Positions 23,708 to 34,975 of a DNA stretch of 64,000 bases are shown in pieces. Position numbers and translations under genes: made by a program. The notes under the pieces were generated by a model. It had not been told where the DNA came from. It searched no databases and saw only the letters and a list, made by a program, of their open reading frames with translations. The DNA is from Topomyia yanbarensis. Lineage: Eukaryota; Arthropoda; Insecta; Diptera; Culicidae. The stretch is taken from assembly GCF_030247195.1 (NCBI RefSeq), contig NC_080672.1, positions 4,092,001 through 4,156,000 of the forward strand, written 5' to 3'. Every line of letters begins with the position of its first letter. Position 1 is the stretch's first letter.

Positions 23708-24440
23708 TGTTAGTAGTTTAAAAAATGCTCTAAAAAGTCAGCCAATTGACTTTGAGAGTGAATTTGCTGTCACCATAATTTAAAGATTAAACGCACACTG
23801 CAAGGAAATAACAAATGGAATAAAACTGATAAAGGAATCGAAGTATGCGTCGCTTGAGCACAGACGTCAAATTTTTTAGTGCATATTTGTTTTGCTCCAA
23901 ATAATAATAAATTTGTGTGTTTGTGGGGTGATAAACGGAATTTTGAGATTACGTCTCACGGTGCTCCGGTCTTGAAGTAAAGTTCCATGAAAACCGTTGT
24001 GGAGTTACGTAGTGATTGTATTTTTCATCCATGAGGTAATTTCTCGCAACGTTCTACGGTTCAATACGTTCAATTTGGCGCAAGTGGCAACAACACTCGC
24101 TGGGATTTCCGGAAAGAAGTAAGAAAATATTCAGAAAAGGATCGTAGAGTGAAAAAATTTATGACGAGAACATGAGTGATGATACAGTAATTCTTCTCTT
24201 ACTTTTATGGTTTACCTAATGTTTTTTAAATTACCTACATTTTTGAAGAATGATATTCGTAAATATCGTTGGGGAAATGTAAATATGAATCAGAAAACCT
24301 GTTATGAATTTGGCTTCACCCCCAAGCTACCCCGTTATACCTCTCCATCTGCTATATAAGATCTACTCTTCATTGTAAAGCAAGTGGATTCTATGTTTGC
24401 AATATTTTCTTTTAAATCTCTTCACAGGAAATGTAATGTA
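23708..24440. other. No recognised gene
   Basis: AT-rich flank of the second hAT-type element. I see no gene or repeat I can name. Confidence 0.4.
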
Positions 24441-24469
24441 AATTCAAACAAATGTATGCCTGGAGACCT

Positions 24470-24605
24470 ACATTTGTCTGCATTCGCACCTTTTTATGGT
24501 TTGGAAAATATCTCTGACCCTTTGTGCGGGGTTTGGGAACCGAAACCAGATGAGCTACGTACAAGGCCATCGATTTACCCACTACGCTATGTCCGCTCTC
24601 TGCAG
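24470..24605 (-). repeat. tRNA-derived SINE-like sequence
   Basis: On the minus strand the sequence reads like a degraded tRNA head: an A-box-like TAGCGTAGTGGGTAA (24577-24591) and, about 35 bp on, a B-box-like GGTTTCGGTTCCCAAACCCCGC (near 24525-24547), followed by a tRNA-unrelated body. This is the internal RNA polymerase III promoter layout of insect SINEs. It is not a functional tRNA, because no cloverleaf forms. Confidence 0.55.
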
Positions 24606-24619
24606 AGATCACGATTTTA

Positions 24620-27028
24620 GCTTGTCCTCGCATAAATCGAACATTGATTAGATAGAAATAAGTCTTCGTTCCAATCTTCCATTAACAATTTTTATTATCA
24701 TCAATACAGAATTAACAGTAATTAATTTATATAGAAGATATATTCGCCACTCAAAAGAGACTTATCGAAGACACTTCAAAAGATATCGCCTTAGCTGTCC
24801 ATAAATTTCATTCGCAAAAAAAATCAAAGCAAGAATCAGCAAACGGCAATCACTGGTGCTTAACGAAACCCTAAAAGTCATGCAGCAACTCATTACACGC
24901 AATAAAGCCCTTGTAATCCCAAGGGGACACCCGCGTAGTCCTTTTTTTTACTCCAACCCAAAACAGTCCCCTTCGCGGCGTTCAGTGAAATCGCGCCCAG
25001 TAATTGTCCATCCACCAGTAACACTTCTGCGGAATGGGTTGGGACAGTAAATCATGAGCTCGTTTCTCGTCATAACCACGGTCAGTATTTAGAGCTTATA
25101 AAAACTCATTTTTTCTCGTACCGTTCAGTAGTCTCCGAAAGGGAGCCACAGTCAACCATCGTTTATCACCACGCCTAACTCTGTGGTAACCGACGTCGCT
25201 AGAGAAAATCTTGTTATCAAAGGGTCAACCAGTTGTTACACACTTCGTATCCCACTCCAAGCCAACACTTTATTGAATTGGCCTCTCCCTCGTGTACTGG
25301 AACGCGCTTTCCCGTTTGACCGCTCGAAACGAGGAAATAAAATGTAACAAGAAAACTTGCTTATCTTACCTTGCATCTTAAACGGGTACACGTATAAATC
25401 ACACTCTCGGTAGGTCTATATCTTAGCAAACTGGGTCCTCTACTTTAGGGTGTTCAGCTCCTTTTTCGATGGTCTTTTCAAACTCTTACACCCCACACCC
25501 AAGCTACTAGATTGCGGCATGAACAATCTCGTTGAACAAAATGTCAAGCACCCTTGATTGCTACTCGTTTCTATTCCATTTTCCATTTAGCTGTACAGCA
25601 CTTGAAATTTTTCGCGTGGTCGTTGATGGACTTCCTGGAAGGCGAACCTTCTCCATCCAGTCACACACTCGTCAATCGCGCTCAAAACAGGCGTAATTCA
25701 ATTTCCTCCAAGCTCGGTCTTCTCACTCTAATGATGTAACGAGGGTTCGCTTCACTCATTTTAACTGTCAACGAGGCAAACAGATGCAAACACATGGTAG
25801 GCCCTGACTCAGGTGAACGAAGCAACCGATGCACTAGGTAAACTACGTGGAAGAAGCAAGGCTTTGAAGTCTACACTGACACTAGCTTTTTTCCCTTCTC
25901 TTCCCAGCTGGGAAGAGGGTACACAGCGTTGGATAATCAAGAGTGAGAGACAACGGGTATCTTGGGGCTAGAAGCAGTATACAACCTTCGCGCCAGACCG
26001 TCACCAATGAACTGAACTGCAACGTCTGACGATGAACTGCGAAAGCTCCACAAACCTCCAACAGTCAGGAGCAGCATATCCTGTCGGGTTGAAATCGTAC
26101 TCCCCGCGTCAACCGTTGACTCCCCAACTGCCTTCATACGCATACACACTCACCAACGACGCGCCGTTTCCACCATCAGGATGCCTTGAGTACGAATTCA
26201 CTTTTTTGCAGCGTGTAGAAAAAGCTTGAGCGCACCCACGTCTATAAAGTCCCCCTGCCCAGACAACCACGGTGAGCTGCGGCGAGACGGAGAGACGAGG
26301 ACGAGAACGAAAAGGACGGAACATGGATACCTCTTCTGTGCGCACACCAACGGTCATACACACACAATGACAGAGCTCGTGGATGCAGGCGACCAAACAT
26401 TCGGCCTTATCGCAGAAGCCTAAGCTTTCATTGTAAATCAAAGACTTCCCCTTCAGCTGTCAAAGTTCGGCACGTGTTCGCGGGTGAACGCATGCGCGTG
26501 CTCTATTCATCGATTTCGAGCAAGCACGAAAGGACAAAATTGTCATGGTAATAATTTCAGCGCGCCTACCGCGGTAAAAAATAGTTGCTGCATGTTTCGA
26601 CAGAAAAAAATGCGAGGAAAAAACTGCGCTTGCTTATTTCAAAATTAAATGTCTTATTTTGCTAGCCTGCCAGTTGAACTTCGCCTGCTGGTGGTCGCCA
26701 AAAATTTTCTTTTTCCTGCCCTTCCCCAGGCAAACGTGTTTTCGTTCTTCGTCAAGCAACGAAGGAAATGTTTATTGCTGTCGATAGCCGAATCGCAAGT
26801 GGAAACGCGACAGGGTACGGATAATGGTAAATTTTTCCGAACCACCAGTCAGCCACCCAGCCAAGCTGTCAGTAACTTTTCACTTCGGTCAGACTGAGAC
26901 TGTTTTCCATACGGGGTACACGCGGTACCATACCACCAACCTGGTTGTCCGATCCATCCACATTTCGTCGAGGATCGCTTGACAAGCAGGCGGAAAAACA
27001 AAGGGCGGCTTCCGACATCTAGCCTAAA
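24620..27028. other. Non-repetitive, GC-richer stretch; no coding gene recognised
   Basis: This part is less AT-rich than its surroundings and lacks obvious transposon sequence. It could be regulatory or non-coding exon sequence of a host gene whose coding exons lie outside the window. None of its short open frames has a recognisable domain. A core promoter candidate lies at 25097-25129. Confidence 0.35.
25097..25129 (+). promoter_or_regulatory. Candidate core promoter (TATA box + insect Inr)
   Basis: TATAAAAA starts at 25097 and TTCAGTAG, containing the insect initiator TCAGT, has its A at 25127, exactly 30 bp downstream. That is the canonical spacing for arthropod RNA polymerase II promoters. 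No long open frame follows, so it would drive a non-coding first exon, an intron-containing gene or an unrecognised element. Confidence 0.45.
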
Positions 27029-27296
27029 GCCACGGCCAGGCCCGATGAGAGGGGGGGTCAGCCGGGGCAATTGCCCTGGGGTCCGGGTCGCGCTTGGGGG
27101 CCCGAATTTTTATCCGGAAGATGGGTGAAAACGTCTGGTATTCATAGAAGAGCAAGAAAAATAAGAATTGTAATTTCTTTGTAATTATTCACCCTATTAA
27201 ATTGTCATATGATGAAAGCGGAGAAAAATTTGAAAGACATTTTAATCTAATAACTTGAGAATTCGAAATTGTGGATACCAGAGCTTTATTTTACAT

Positions 27297-27560
27297 TAAA
27301 CTTTTTTCCTTTTTTATTTCGACTATGTTAGTCACAGTTTCTTTTTACATTTTAACGACATTCAATTAGCTAGAGATTACTGGGTAGGGAAATTTATGAA
27401 AATTAGAGCCATAGTACTCAAGTGAGAGCAAGGATGTGAAGTAAACAGATCGGAAAACTAGAAGTGGCAGGGTCATTAGAACAGGCTTAATATCGTACGG
27501 GATTAATCTTTGTCTTCTGTTAATGAGGGTCGAGCTCAGGCAGTATAACTACGAATCACC
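27297..27560. repeat. Segment shared with 57170-57430
   Basis: The words TTAACGACATTCAATTAG, GATCGGAAAACTAGAAGTGG and CTACGAATC occur in the same order and orientation here and at 57170-57430. This copy lies inside the third hAT-type element, so the second copy may be a relic of the same element family. Confidence 0.7.
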
Positions 27561-28954
27561 CGAGTTCACTAACATGTGTCCATCTTTACCGTGAAAACCG
27601 ACGATATATTTAACATTTGTTAAAACAAACGTTCTTAGAGGAGTTGTCTACTTTATGTACTAGGTCAACAAAACCGAGTTTTTTGTTTGAATTGGCAGAA
27701 TACTTTACAAAACGTTCAGAAGCCAATTCAATGTATTTTCGAAGAGAACAGCGCCAAACAGAAATGCAAGCACACGGACGTATCCGTCCTCTTCTGCGTT
27801 CGTTTCTTTACTGGTGGAACCGGTTGTTGGATTGCAGACACTGGGAGTATTTTATTGAGTGAATATTTGTTTCTGTAAGATCCACACATCTTGGTTTTAA
27901 AGCTTTTTGTGGTTTGGCATAAGATAACGATGTGCTGTTAGCGGTTATAGTAGGCGGACTTTTCTTAGCTACTTCTGTACAATGTTTTAGGTGGTGCAGT
28001 GTTTTTTGGAGAATTTGCGCATAGGAATCTGCCCTGGGCGCATAACCGGTGTTGTCTGATGAGATGTTCCATGTTCGGTTAATATGCATAAAATGGTTTT
28101 GTAAAAAGGAATTCGTTTGTTCACAAGCATTCTCACCACAGGAAAAGGATTAGAATTACCTTGGAAAATGTTCCTCAATGTTATTAAATCCATTTCTCCG
28201 TACCTTGATATAAACTTTTTTTTATCGCCATGTCAGGAGTGGGCAGAGATAAATCGTGTAAGCGCACCTGTTTAGAGCCGTTGTCTATATATACGGGGAT
28301 GCTTTAGTTAACGTTGCCGCATTCGTTGGCGTGTTGTATGTTGTTTCACGTAACGAATGACTGTGATTAATGGTGCAATTGTAGGATATTAGCTCCTGCC
28401 ACATTGAGCACCTTTTTCACTTTTAGTAATTGTTTCACTTCTCGAATAGCTGGTCTCAAAGAACATTTCCAAAAAAAACAATAGCAACACAATTTATCCA
28501 CAGTGGGGCTAGTTTTTGCAGGGGATCTATGGCGGAACGATTTTAGCTTGGACTCCGGGAGGGATGAGAAGGTAGACTGACCTTAATTAACCGGTAATTG
28601 AAATAAATTTTTATTTGTATATTTGTATTTTTATAGCACGTTAAAATATTTTTTCGCCAAAAATGCTTTGTGTTAAGATGGAACACTAATTTTGGGCGTC
28701 GCTAAAGATGTTTGGAAATCAAATTAGTTCAATTCAGTCACCAGTACTAGCAGTCGTTTGCCCGCTGTACTCGCAGTTGTTTTATTTGCGTTTAATTCCT
28801 TATTACTGCGTTCTGTGTCATTTTTTGTCTATTACTGCATATTCCAACAGCGTATTAAAACCGACTTCTACATTAAAACGTCACATTCCTTTCCAAAAAA
28901 AACCTTCATAAAAGCTATGATTAGAAAATTTTCTCGGTTGTTCTATATTTTTAA

Positions 28955-29936
28955 TCCTACAACGGTTTTGTGGGGTACATTTGTACCCCAGAGCTATTTG
29001 CAATCCCTGTTATTCCGTTACGGTTTATTTTAACTGCAAGCAAACTTTATCATAAATCAATTTGATTATTAAACTTCCATTAAAGCTGGTGCAACCTATT
29101 TGTTTCACTTAAATAACCTAACAGTGCCTGCTTAAAATTTGTCTGGGGTACAAATGTACCCCACAAAACCGTTTACGTTAGTGTTTTATCATGTGTATAT
29201 AATTCGGAAAATTTATTATATCTTTTTTATAAGCAAAATATCGATACATAGTAACTTGTGTGAAATTGTATAGGCTTCAACACTGCTGAACAATTAAATC
29301 TGTTATTTGATTTAATAATGCTACTATAGCAAAGTAACTAGAAAAGGCGCTTGGATCGTAATCGTATTTTTTGGTTTTAATGTCAAAATATGATTTGTAT
29401 ATAATATGTACTACGCACCACTCAATTCCTCATCTTCTGTAGCCCAAGTTCTGGAACGTACAATGCACTGGTCTGTTCCTTCATCGCCTATTTTAACTTC
29501 GTTACTGCATATTGCTGTATATTTACTATTTTTATTGTATTTATATTTGGTGTTCAAACAAGCATCGGAATAAATGCACTTTTTGGTCGGTTTTTGAATT
29601 ATTTACTATTTGTTCAAAAGGCAATTTAATAATATTTACAACGCCGTATAGATAGTAAAAATCGGTTAGAAGCTTCCGAAGTTATAGCAATATTAAGGTT
29701 AAAAAGGGATGTTGACGTATTTTTAGGACAAATTGTATAAAAATGAAAATGTGCATAAAAAATTTGCAAAGCACGATTATTTTTGAAAAGGCTGCTTTGA
29801 TTGGCTTATTTTTTAATAAAACTATTAATTATAAATTCAATAAAAACTAGGCATATTAGAGCGGTTTTAATTCTGGGGTACGAATGTACCCACAAAACCG
29901 TTTACGTATAGAAAAAGTTACGAAACCGTTGTAGGG
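28955..29936. mobile_element. piggyBac-type MITE with GGGGTAC palindromes
   Basis: A 982-bp unit lies between TTAA at 28951-28954 and 29937-29940, with inverted ends TCCTACAACGGTTT and the complement of CCCTACAACGGTTT. Three internal palindromes of the form GGGGTAC-AAATG/ATTTG-TACCCC (28971-28990, ~29144-29163, ~29876-29891) each neighbour an AAAACCG/CGGTTTT word, so the subterminal structure is repeated inside. There is no transposase. It is nested in the third hAT-type element. Confidence 0.75.
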
Positions 29937-30070
29937 TTAAACGAGAATTACGAGCTGAATTTGGTACCTTATTCTTGCTAACAACAAAAGCTAAAAACTG
30001 CTCCACCGCTACCAACAGATAAATCTACCCGTGTATCATTTTGTCTAAACCACAGAAGCAAAATATCGTA

Positions 30071-30937
30071 GGGGAGCCCGGGGCTAGTTGGCGGTTGAGG
30101 TAAATTGGCGAAATCCCTTTTTCTCTCTTTCAATTAGACATATAGCGCTGGCTCTTCTTGTGTACCTCAAGTTAGGTAAAACTCGTTATCCAATGTGTTT
30201 TTGTTGCAAAACGATTTGTTTGGTGGAAGTTGTGGGTGATATTGTGTTTTCGAGTATACCACGTAAATGTTCTAAATTTTAAATGCTTTGCGTTATTTAG
30301 AGTGTTTTTAAATCTATTTCCCGAATGATTATATTTTTCGATAGCGCGTGAAAAGAAAAATTAAATATTACATCTATCCACAAACAAAAGTAATTTTTTA
30401 AATAATTTTTAATATAATATGCGGTTGAGGCAAGTTGACGGTGCTGCACGTGGGATAAGTTGGCGGTACTATTTACAGTGCAATAAAATCATGAAATATT
30501 TTTATTTCTGGAATTCACTCCAAAGTAAGAAAATCTTTTTCTTGTGTATCTCGCCAATGTAGGAGACATTTATTCCGGCCAATTGCATAAAAAATTTCGA
30601 AAATTTTCTTTTGTATAGGGAGTACGCGTCAAAGTCAAAATTGCGGGGTATTGAAACTGAAATATAATAGCAAATGTCGGTTAATATACAGTTTTCTCGA
30701 AAAGACATTCAGCACGTTCCAAAAGGACCCTTGAAGTAATTGAATCTCCATTTGATTGCTTAGTTTTTGGCGTATACCCACATACCGCCAACTTACCCCA
30801 GGGCCGGGGTAAGTTAGCGGGTTTTCCGCGTCACATATTTTTGTCTCTAAAAATGGAGACAATGAGTCAAACACTTTAAAAAAATCGGCGATAAAAATTG
30901 AAACCAAAAAACCCCGCCAACTAGCCCCAGTCTCCCC
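30071..30937. mobile_element. MITE with GGGGAG...GGCGG inverted ends (TA TSD)
   Basis: The left end GGGGAGCCCGGGGCTAGTTG and the right end (complement GGGGAGACTGGGGCTAGTTG) form ~24-bp inverted repeats flanked by TA at 30069-30070 and 30938-30939. Internal copies of AAGTTGGCGG/AAGTTGACGG (near 30433, 30460, 30780 and 30815) echo the ends. A TA duplication fits Tc1/mariner-type movement. There is no coding region. Confidence 0.75.
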
Positions 30938-31531
30938 TACTTCAACCTACTGTGTCGAACGTGAATAAAAATGAATGACGATCAAAGCGGGAAATGGCCG
31001 TACTGTGGTCAAACTGTATTCCTGTTTACTTTTCGAGGTGTCCCTTAAAATCACCTGTTGGAGAAGTTAAAAATATCAAATTTGCAAATGGAGGTAAAGA
31101 TGATCAATGTCTATACCTTACAATTTCATAGTTGGACATAGTGTACTGATTATTTTTCAGACTAATAATCAAGTAGAAGCGTTTATTGCGCAAAATTAAA
31201 TATATCATTGAATGTGGCAACATGAAGTCAGTACCTCTGTATATATAAAGGCGATGACACAAACGTGGTGCGAATACACGGATTATCTCCATATACCTCT
31301 AATAAGGTTGTTAACCATTGTGTACATTTTTAACAGGGCAAAAGAGTACCCAGGAACCCGCTAATTGAAAAACTCGTAACCATAGCAATTTTAGCAACAG
31401 CAGCATAGTTTGATATATGAATGAATATATACAAGTCCTCTAATCAAGATTCAAATAAGTAAGTTGAGAAGGGCCCGTCAGTAACACTAGCCTTGGGGCC
31501 CGCCGCCGCTCTCGACGGCCCTGGCCACGGC

Positions 31532-32094
31532 AGTCGATTGGGTGCGTGTTGCTATTCTCTTTTGAAAATGAGTTGGTCGGGGGAGATGTTCGCAAAGTAC
31601 GAGCCATATCTGCGGTGGGTTATTCAAACGCCAATTGCTATGCTTGGTCAATTTTAGACTAAGTAGGTAATCTTATCGAGAAAAATGGTGTCCTTCCGAT
31701 TTAAAGCTTCTTGAATAGATTCAGCAAAATTACAAACTACTGCCTAATTCGCAACGATGGTTTCAGAAGCAAAGTATGTTCAACTACACTGATTGTACAC
31801 AACATTCTAATACAATATCTAGCGTTATCAACAAACGAATTCTTATTAAAAAATTTAATGCGATTTCTGTGAAATTGAATTTGTAAGGAAATCATTCTTC
31901 CAACTATCGAAGACAACAGTCACTTTACTCAGTCTATTTTGTACTTCTCTCCGGCCAACAGAGCGAACACTGATAATATATATTCGTAAATATAAAAAAA
32001 TCGATCATGCAATGCACGAATTCATTCGTCATTTTCTGCAACGAAGTATTTTCGTGCATTCTAAATCGTAGGTTTCGTTCATTTCATAAACAAG
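31532..32094. other. No recognised gene
   Basis: Flank to the right of the third hAT-type element. It is AT-rich, with several CGAA/TTCG-containing words that lead into the tandem repeat beyond. No gene is seen. Confidence 0.4.
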
Positions 32095-32710
32095 AATGGT
32101 CGCTTGGTGAACGAAAGCTTTCGTAAATTTTACACACATACTGCACGAATGTTATCGTTGATAACGACATTATTTTTCTTGAATGAAACAAAATGTTTTG
32201 TTTATTTTAATAAACGTGTCTGTATATTACGAACGATTTCGTTGGTCGCAACGATTTCATTTCGTTTATCTTAGAAAAGTTTTCGTATTTGTTATCATCT
32301 TATTGTTTTCAGTCGATCTTTTGGGATCGATGTTTGACAACATCGATTTTTTTTAAATTTAAAAAAATCGATGTGGCCAAATCGATTGTATTGTGGTACG
32401 AAGAAATGGCCGCTTGATGAACGAAAGTTTTCGTAAATTTTACTTATTTAGTTTAAATTTTACGAATGTTATCGTTGATAACGACATTATTTTTCGTGAA
32501 TGAAACAAAATGTTTCGTTTATTGCAATAAACGTTTATGTGTATCGAATGATTTCATTGCTCTCAAGAATTTATTTCGTTCATCTTAGGAAAGTTTTCGT
32601 ATTCATTAGCATATTAATTTTTCAATCGATATTTTTGGATCGATGTTTGACAACAACGATTTTTTAACTAATTAAAAGGATCGATCTGGCAAAATCGATT
32701 TTATTTTAGC
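32095..32710. repeat. Tandem pair of ~305-bp repeats
   Basis: Copy 1 (32095-32402) and copy 2 (32404-32710) share, in order, GAACGAAAG.TTTCGTAAATTTTAC, ACGAATGTTATCGTTGATAACG, GAATGAAACAAAATGTTT, AAAGTTTTCGTATT and GATCGATGTTTGACAACA. Each is full of short palindromes (CGTTGATAACG, ATCGAT). The array ends just before the R1 LINE. No gene is seen. Confidence 0.8.
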
Positions 32711-32746
32711 TTACTCATCTCCATTGAGGACTAGAAAGATTGTGGT

Positions 32747-33575
32747 TTGAGTACCGTTGTAGGTCGGAAGGAGAAACGCGGGAAACAGCAAAAAAAGAAG
32801 GAGGAGCGAAAAGGGGAGCAGAAGAGGAAATCAGAACCCTCGGCTCGTCAGAAGGAGCCTAAGGGAGAAGCCGTGCTCGTCAAAGCACTCGTCATTTGCT
32901 ACGTACGCAGCACTGCTCAAAAAGGTCAGAGAGGACCCGGAGCTGAAAGATTTGGGGGAAAACGTGTTAAGAGTCAGGCATACCCAAAAAAATGAGATGC
33001 TCCTCGAGCTTAAGAAGAATACTACGACTAGTAGTTCTGCCTTGCAGGAGACTATAACTAAATCAATGGGTGGAAAGGCAGAAGTTAAAGCCTTAAGCCC
33101 GGAGATGGTAATTGTGTGCAAGGACCTCGACGAAATAACGACGGAAGACGAGCTGAGAGGTGCTATGAAGCAGCAGTGCAAACTGGGCGAGGTGCACATG
33201 ACGATCCGGTTAAGGAAGGGATACGGAGGAACGCAGACAGCGATGATTCGTTTACCGGTAACCGCTGCAGACAAGGCGCTGGAGGTAGGTAAAGTTACAG
33301 TTGGATTGTCGAGATGCCTACTGAAAGCCGCCCCACGAGTAAATAAACAAGCGGAGAAATGCTTCAAATGTTTAGGCTTTGGACATTTAGCAGGGGCTTG
33401 CAAAGGCCCGGACAGATCCGGGATGTGCTGGAAATGCAGAGAGACAGGCCATCTTGCGAGAGACTGCACGCAGAGGCCGAAGTGCTTGCTCTGCACCCCA
33501 GCGGAAGGAAACGACCATCATACGGGTGGCTTTAAATGCCCAGCCTACAAGAAGGCGACTGCAGGCCAACGGTGA
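32747..33575 (+). pseudogene. R1-clade LINE ORF1 (Gag-like, three CCHC knuckles)
   Basis: A lysine/glutamate-rich N-terminal part (from about 32747) is followed, after a frameshift between about 32880 and 32950, by an open segment 32952-33575. That segment contains DLGENVLRVRHTQKNEMLLELKK-type sequence and three zinc knuckles at the end: CFKCLGFGHLAGAC, CWKCRETGHLARDC and a CLLC...HHTGGFKC variant. This is the typical R1-clade ORF1 C-terminus, binding LINE RNA. Its stop codon TGA (33573-33575) overlaps the ORF2 ATG (33575-33577) as TGATG. The single frameshift makes this copy defective, though the C-terminal two-thirds is open. Confidence 0.82.
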
Positions 33576-34975
33576 TGGAGATGACCCAGATAAACCTGAA
33601 TCACTGTGATACCGCACAGCAACTGTTGTGGCAGTCTACGACAGAAACTATGTGCGATGTCGCTTTGATCGCAGAGCTTTATCAAGTCCCCTCTAATAAC
33701 TGTAAGTGGGTGGCGAATAGATCAGGAACCGCTGTGATACAAGTAATGGGAAGATTCCCCATCCAAGAAGTGGTAGAACGTTCATACGAGGGTTTCGTGA
33801 TAGCCAAAATCAACGGCATCTTCGTATGTAGCTGCTACGCTCCCCCAAGGTGGACAGTAGAGCAGTTCAGCCTAATGCTGGAGCAGTTAACCGAGCAGTT
33901 GATCGATCGGAAGCCGGTAGTCATTGGTCGTGACTTCAACGCCTGGGCTGTGGAATGGGGCAGTAGAGTAACCAACACAAGAGGGTGTATCCTGCAGGAA
34001 GCTCTAGCGAAGTTAGACGTACGATTGTGCAATGAAGGCTCTGTTAGCACATTTCGGAGAAACGGGAGGGAGTCTATCTTCGACGTCACATTCTGTAGTC
34101 CCTCATTGACGGCGAACATGAATTGGAGAGTATTCGAAACGTATACGCATAGTGACCACCAGGAGATTCGCTACCGTATCGGTCAACGGAAACCCGCGGC
34201 AGTACAGAGAAGGGTGACCGGCAAACGAAAGTGGAAGACGAAAGCCTTCAACAAAGACCTCTTTGTAATCGACACTCTGCCCACAGATCACTACTTCATC
34301 ATTTCGGACAGCCTCAGCTCTATCGAGGCTCTTCGTGCGGTGAAGCCTAAAAAGCAATTCCCGTATTTTCTGGGGAAGATACAGGAGTCCTTGTGTACGT
34401 TATCTGAAAAATCTTATCAGATTACCTTTGTTTGGGTCCCCTCTCATTGTTCTATCCCGGGCAATGAAAAGGCCGACTCATTAGCAAAGGTGGGCGCATT
34501 AAATGGTCACATATACGAAAGACCAATCTGCTTCAACGATTTTTTTAGTATTTGTCGTCAGAGGACACTCAACAGCTGGCAAACTTCGTGGAGCAATGGT
34601 GAACTTGGACGATGGCTACATTCCATTATCCCAAAGGTATCAACGAAGCCTTGGTTCAGGGGGATGGATGTGGGTCGGGATTTTATTCGTGTAATGTCCC
34701 GACTTATGTCCAACCACTACACCTTAGATGCACATTTGCGGTGTATTGGGCTTGCGGAGAGTAGTCTGTGCGCTTATGACGAGGGCTATCACGACATCGA
34801 GCACGTTGTCTGGGTATGCGCCGGGTATTTGAACGCCAGGTCTCAGTTAAAGGATTCCCTTCGGGCCCGAGGTAAACCACCCAATGTCCCAGTCCGAGAT
34901 ATGCTGGCAAATCGTGATTTCCGCTATATGTCCCTTATTTATACTTTCATAAAAACCATAAATATCCCAATTTAG
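33575..34975 (+). CDS. Chimeric ORF: R1 endonuclease fused in frame to I-clade RNase H tail
   Basis: One continuous 466-codon frame starts at ATG 33575, overlapping the ORF1 stop. Residues 1-230 are an R1-clade endonuclease, with CDVALIAELYQV, CSCYAPPRWT, PVVIGRDFNAWAVEWGS and YTHSDHQEIRY; the usual IGGDFNAW has a G-to-R change before the Asp. At 34267 the frame passes without break into a 5'-truncated I-clade LINE. It shows RNase H blocks (YFIISDSLSSIEAL, VWVPSHCSIPGNEKADSLAK, two of the acidic catalytic sites) and the Cys/His C-terminal tail ending YMSLIYTFIKTI. The junction coincides with the target duplication AAAGACCTCTTTGT. So this is an insertion product with an open frame; whether it is ever translated is unknown. 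Confidence 0.8.
   Translation: MEMTQINLNHCDTAQQLLWQSTTETMCDVALIAELYQVPSNNCKWVANRSGTAVIQVMGRFPIQEVVERSYEGFVIAKINGIFVCSCYAPPRWTVEQFSLMLEQLTEQLIDRKPVVIGRDFNAWAVEWGSRVTNTRGCILQEALAKLDVRLCNEGSVSTFRRNGRESIFDVTFCSPSLTANMNWRVFETYTHSDHQEIRYRIGQRKPAAVQRRVTGKRKWKTKAFNKDLFVIDTLPTDHYFIISDSLSSIEALRAVKPKKQFPYFLGKIQESLCTLSEKSYQITFVWVPSHCSIPGNEKADSLAKVGALNGHIYERPICFNDFFSICRQRTLNSWQTSWSNGELGRWLHSIIPKVSTKPWFRGMDVGRDFIRVMSRLMSNHYTLDAHLRCIGLAESSLCAYDEGYHDIEHVVWVCAGYLNARSQLKDSLRARGKPPNVPVRDMLANRDFRYMSLIYTFIKTINIPI

Larger units (their letters stand above)
27037..31523. mobile_element. Third hAT-type element, 8-bp TSD GCCACGGC
   Basis: Ends CAGGCCCGATGAGAG (27037) and the complement of CAGGGCCGTCGAGAG (ending 31523) are flanked by identical GCCACGGC at 27029-27036 and 31524-31531. 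The subterminal sequence is GC-rich, including a GGGCAATTGCCC palindrome near the left end. The 4.49-kb body has no intact transposase. It contains a TTAA MITE (28955-29936) and a TA MITE (30071-30937). The stretch 27297-27560 recurs at 57170-57430. The remaining interior (27600-28950 and 30940-31480) is AT-rich with no recognised gene. Confidence 0.85.

Noticed and set aside
24525..24605. tRNA gene on the minus strand
   Set aside because: A- and B-box-like motifs exist, but acceptor and anticodon stems do not pair. SINE-like relic preferred.
31640..31990. Possible reverse transcriptase relic to the right of the third hAT-type element
   Set aside because: A few peptide words looked suggestive, but no ordered set of blocks could be followed in any frame.
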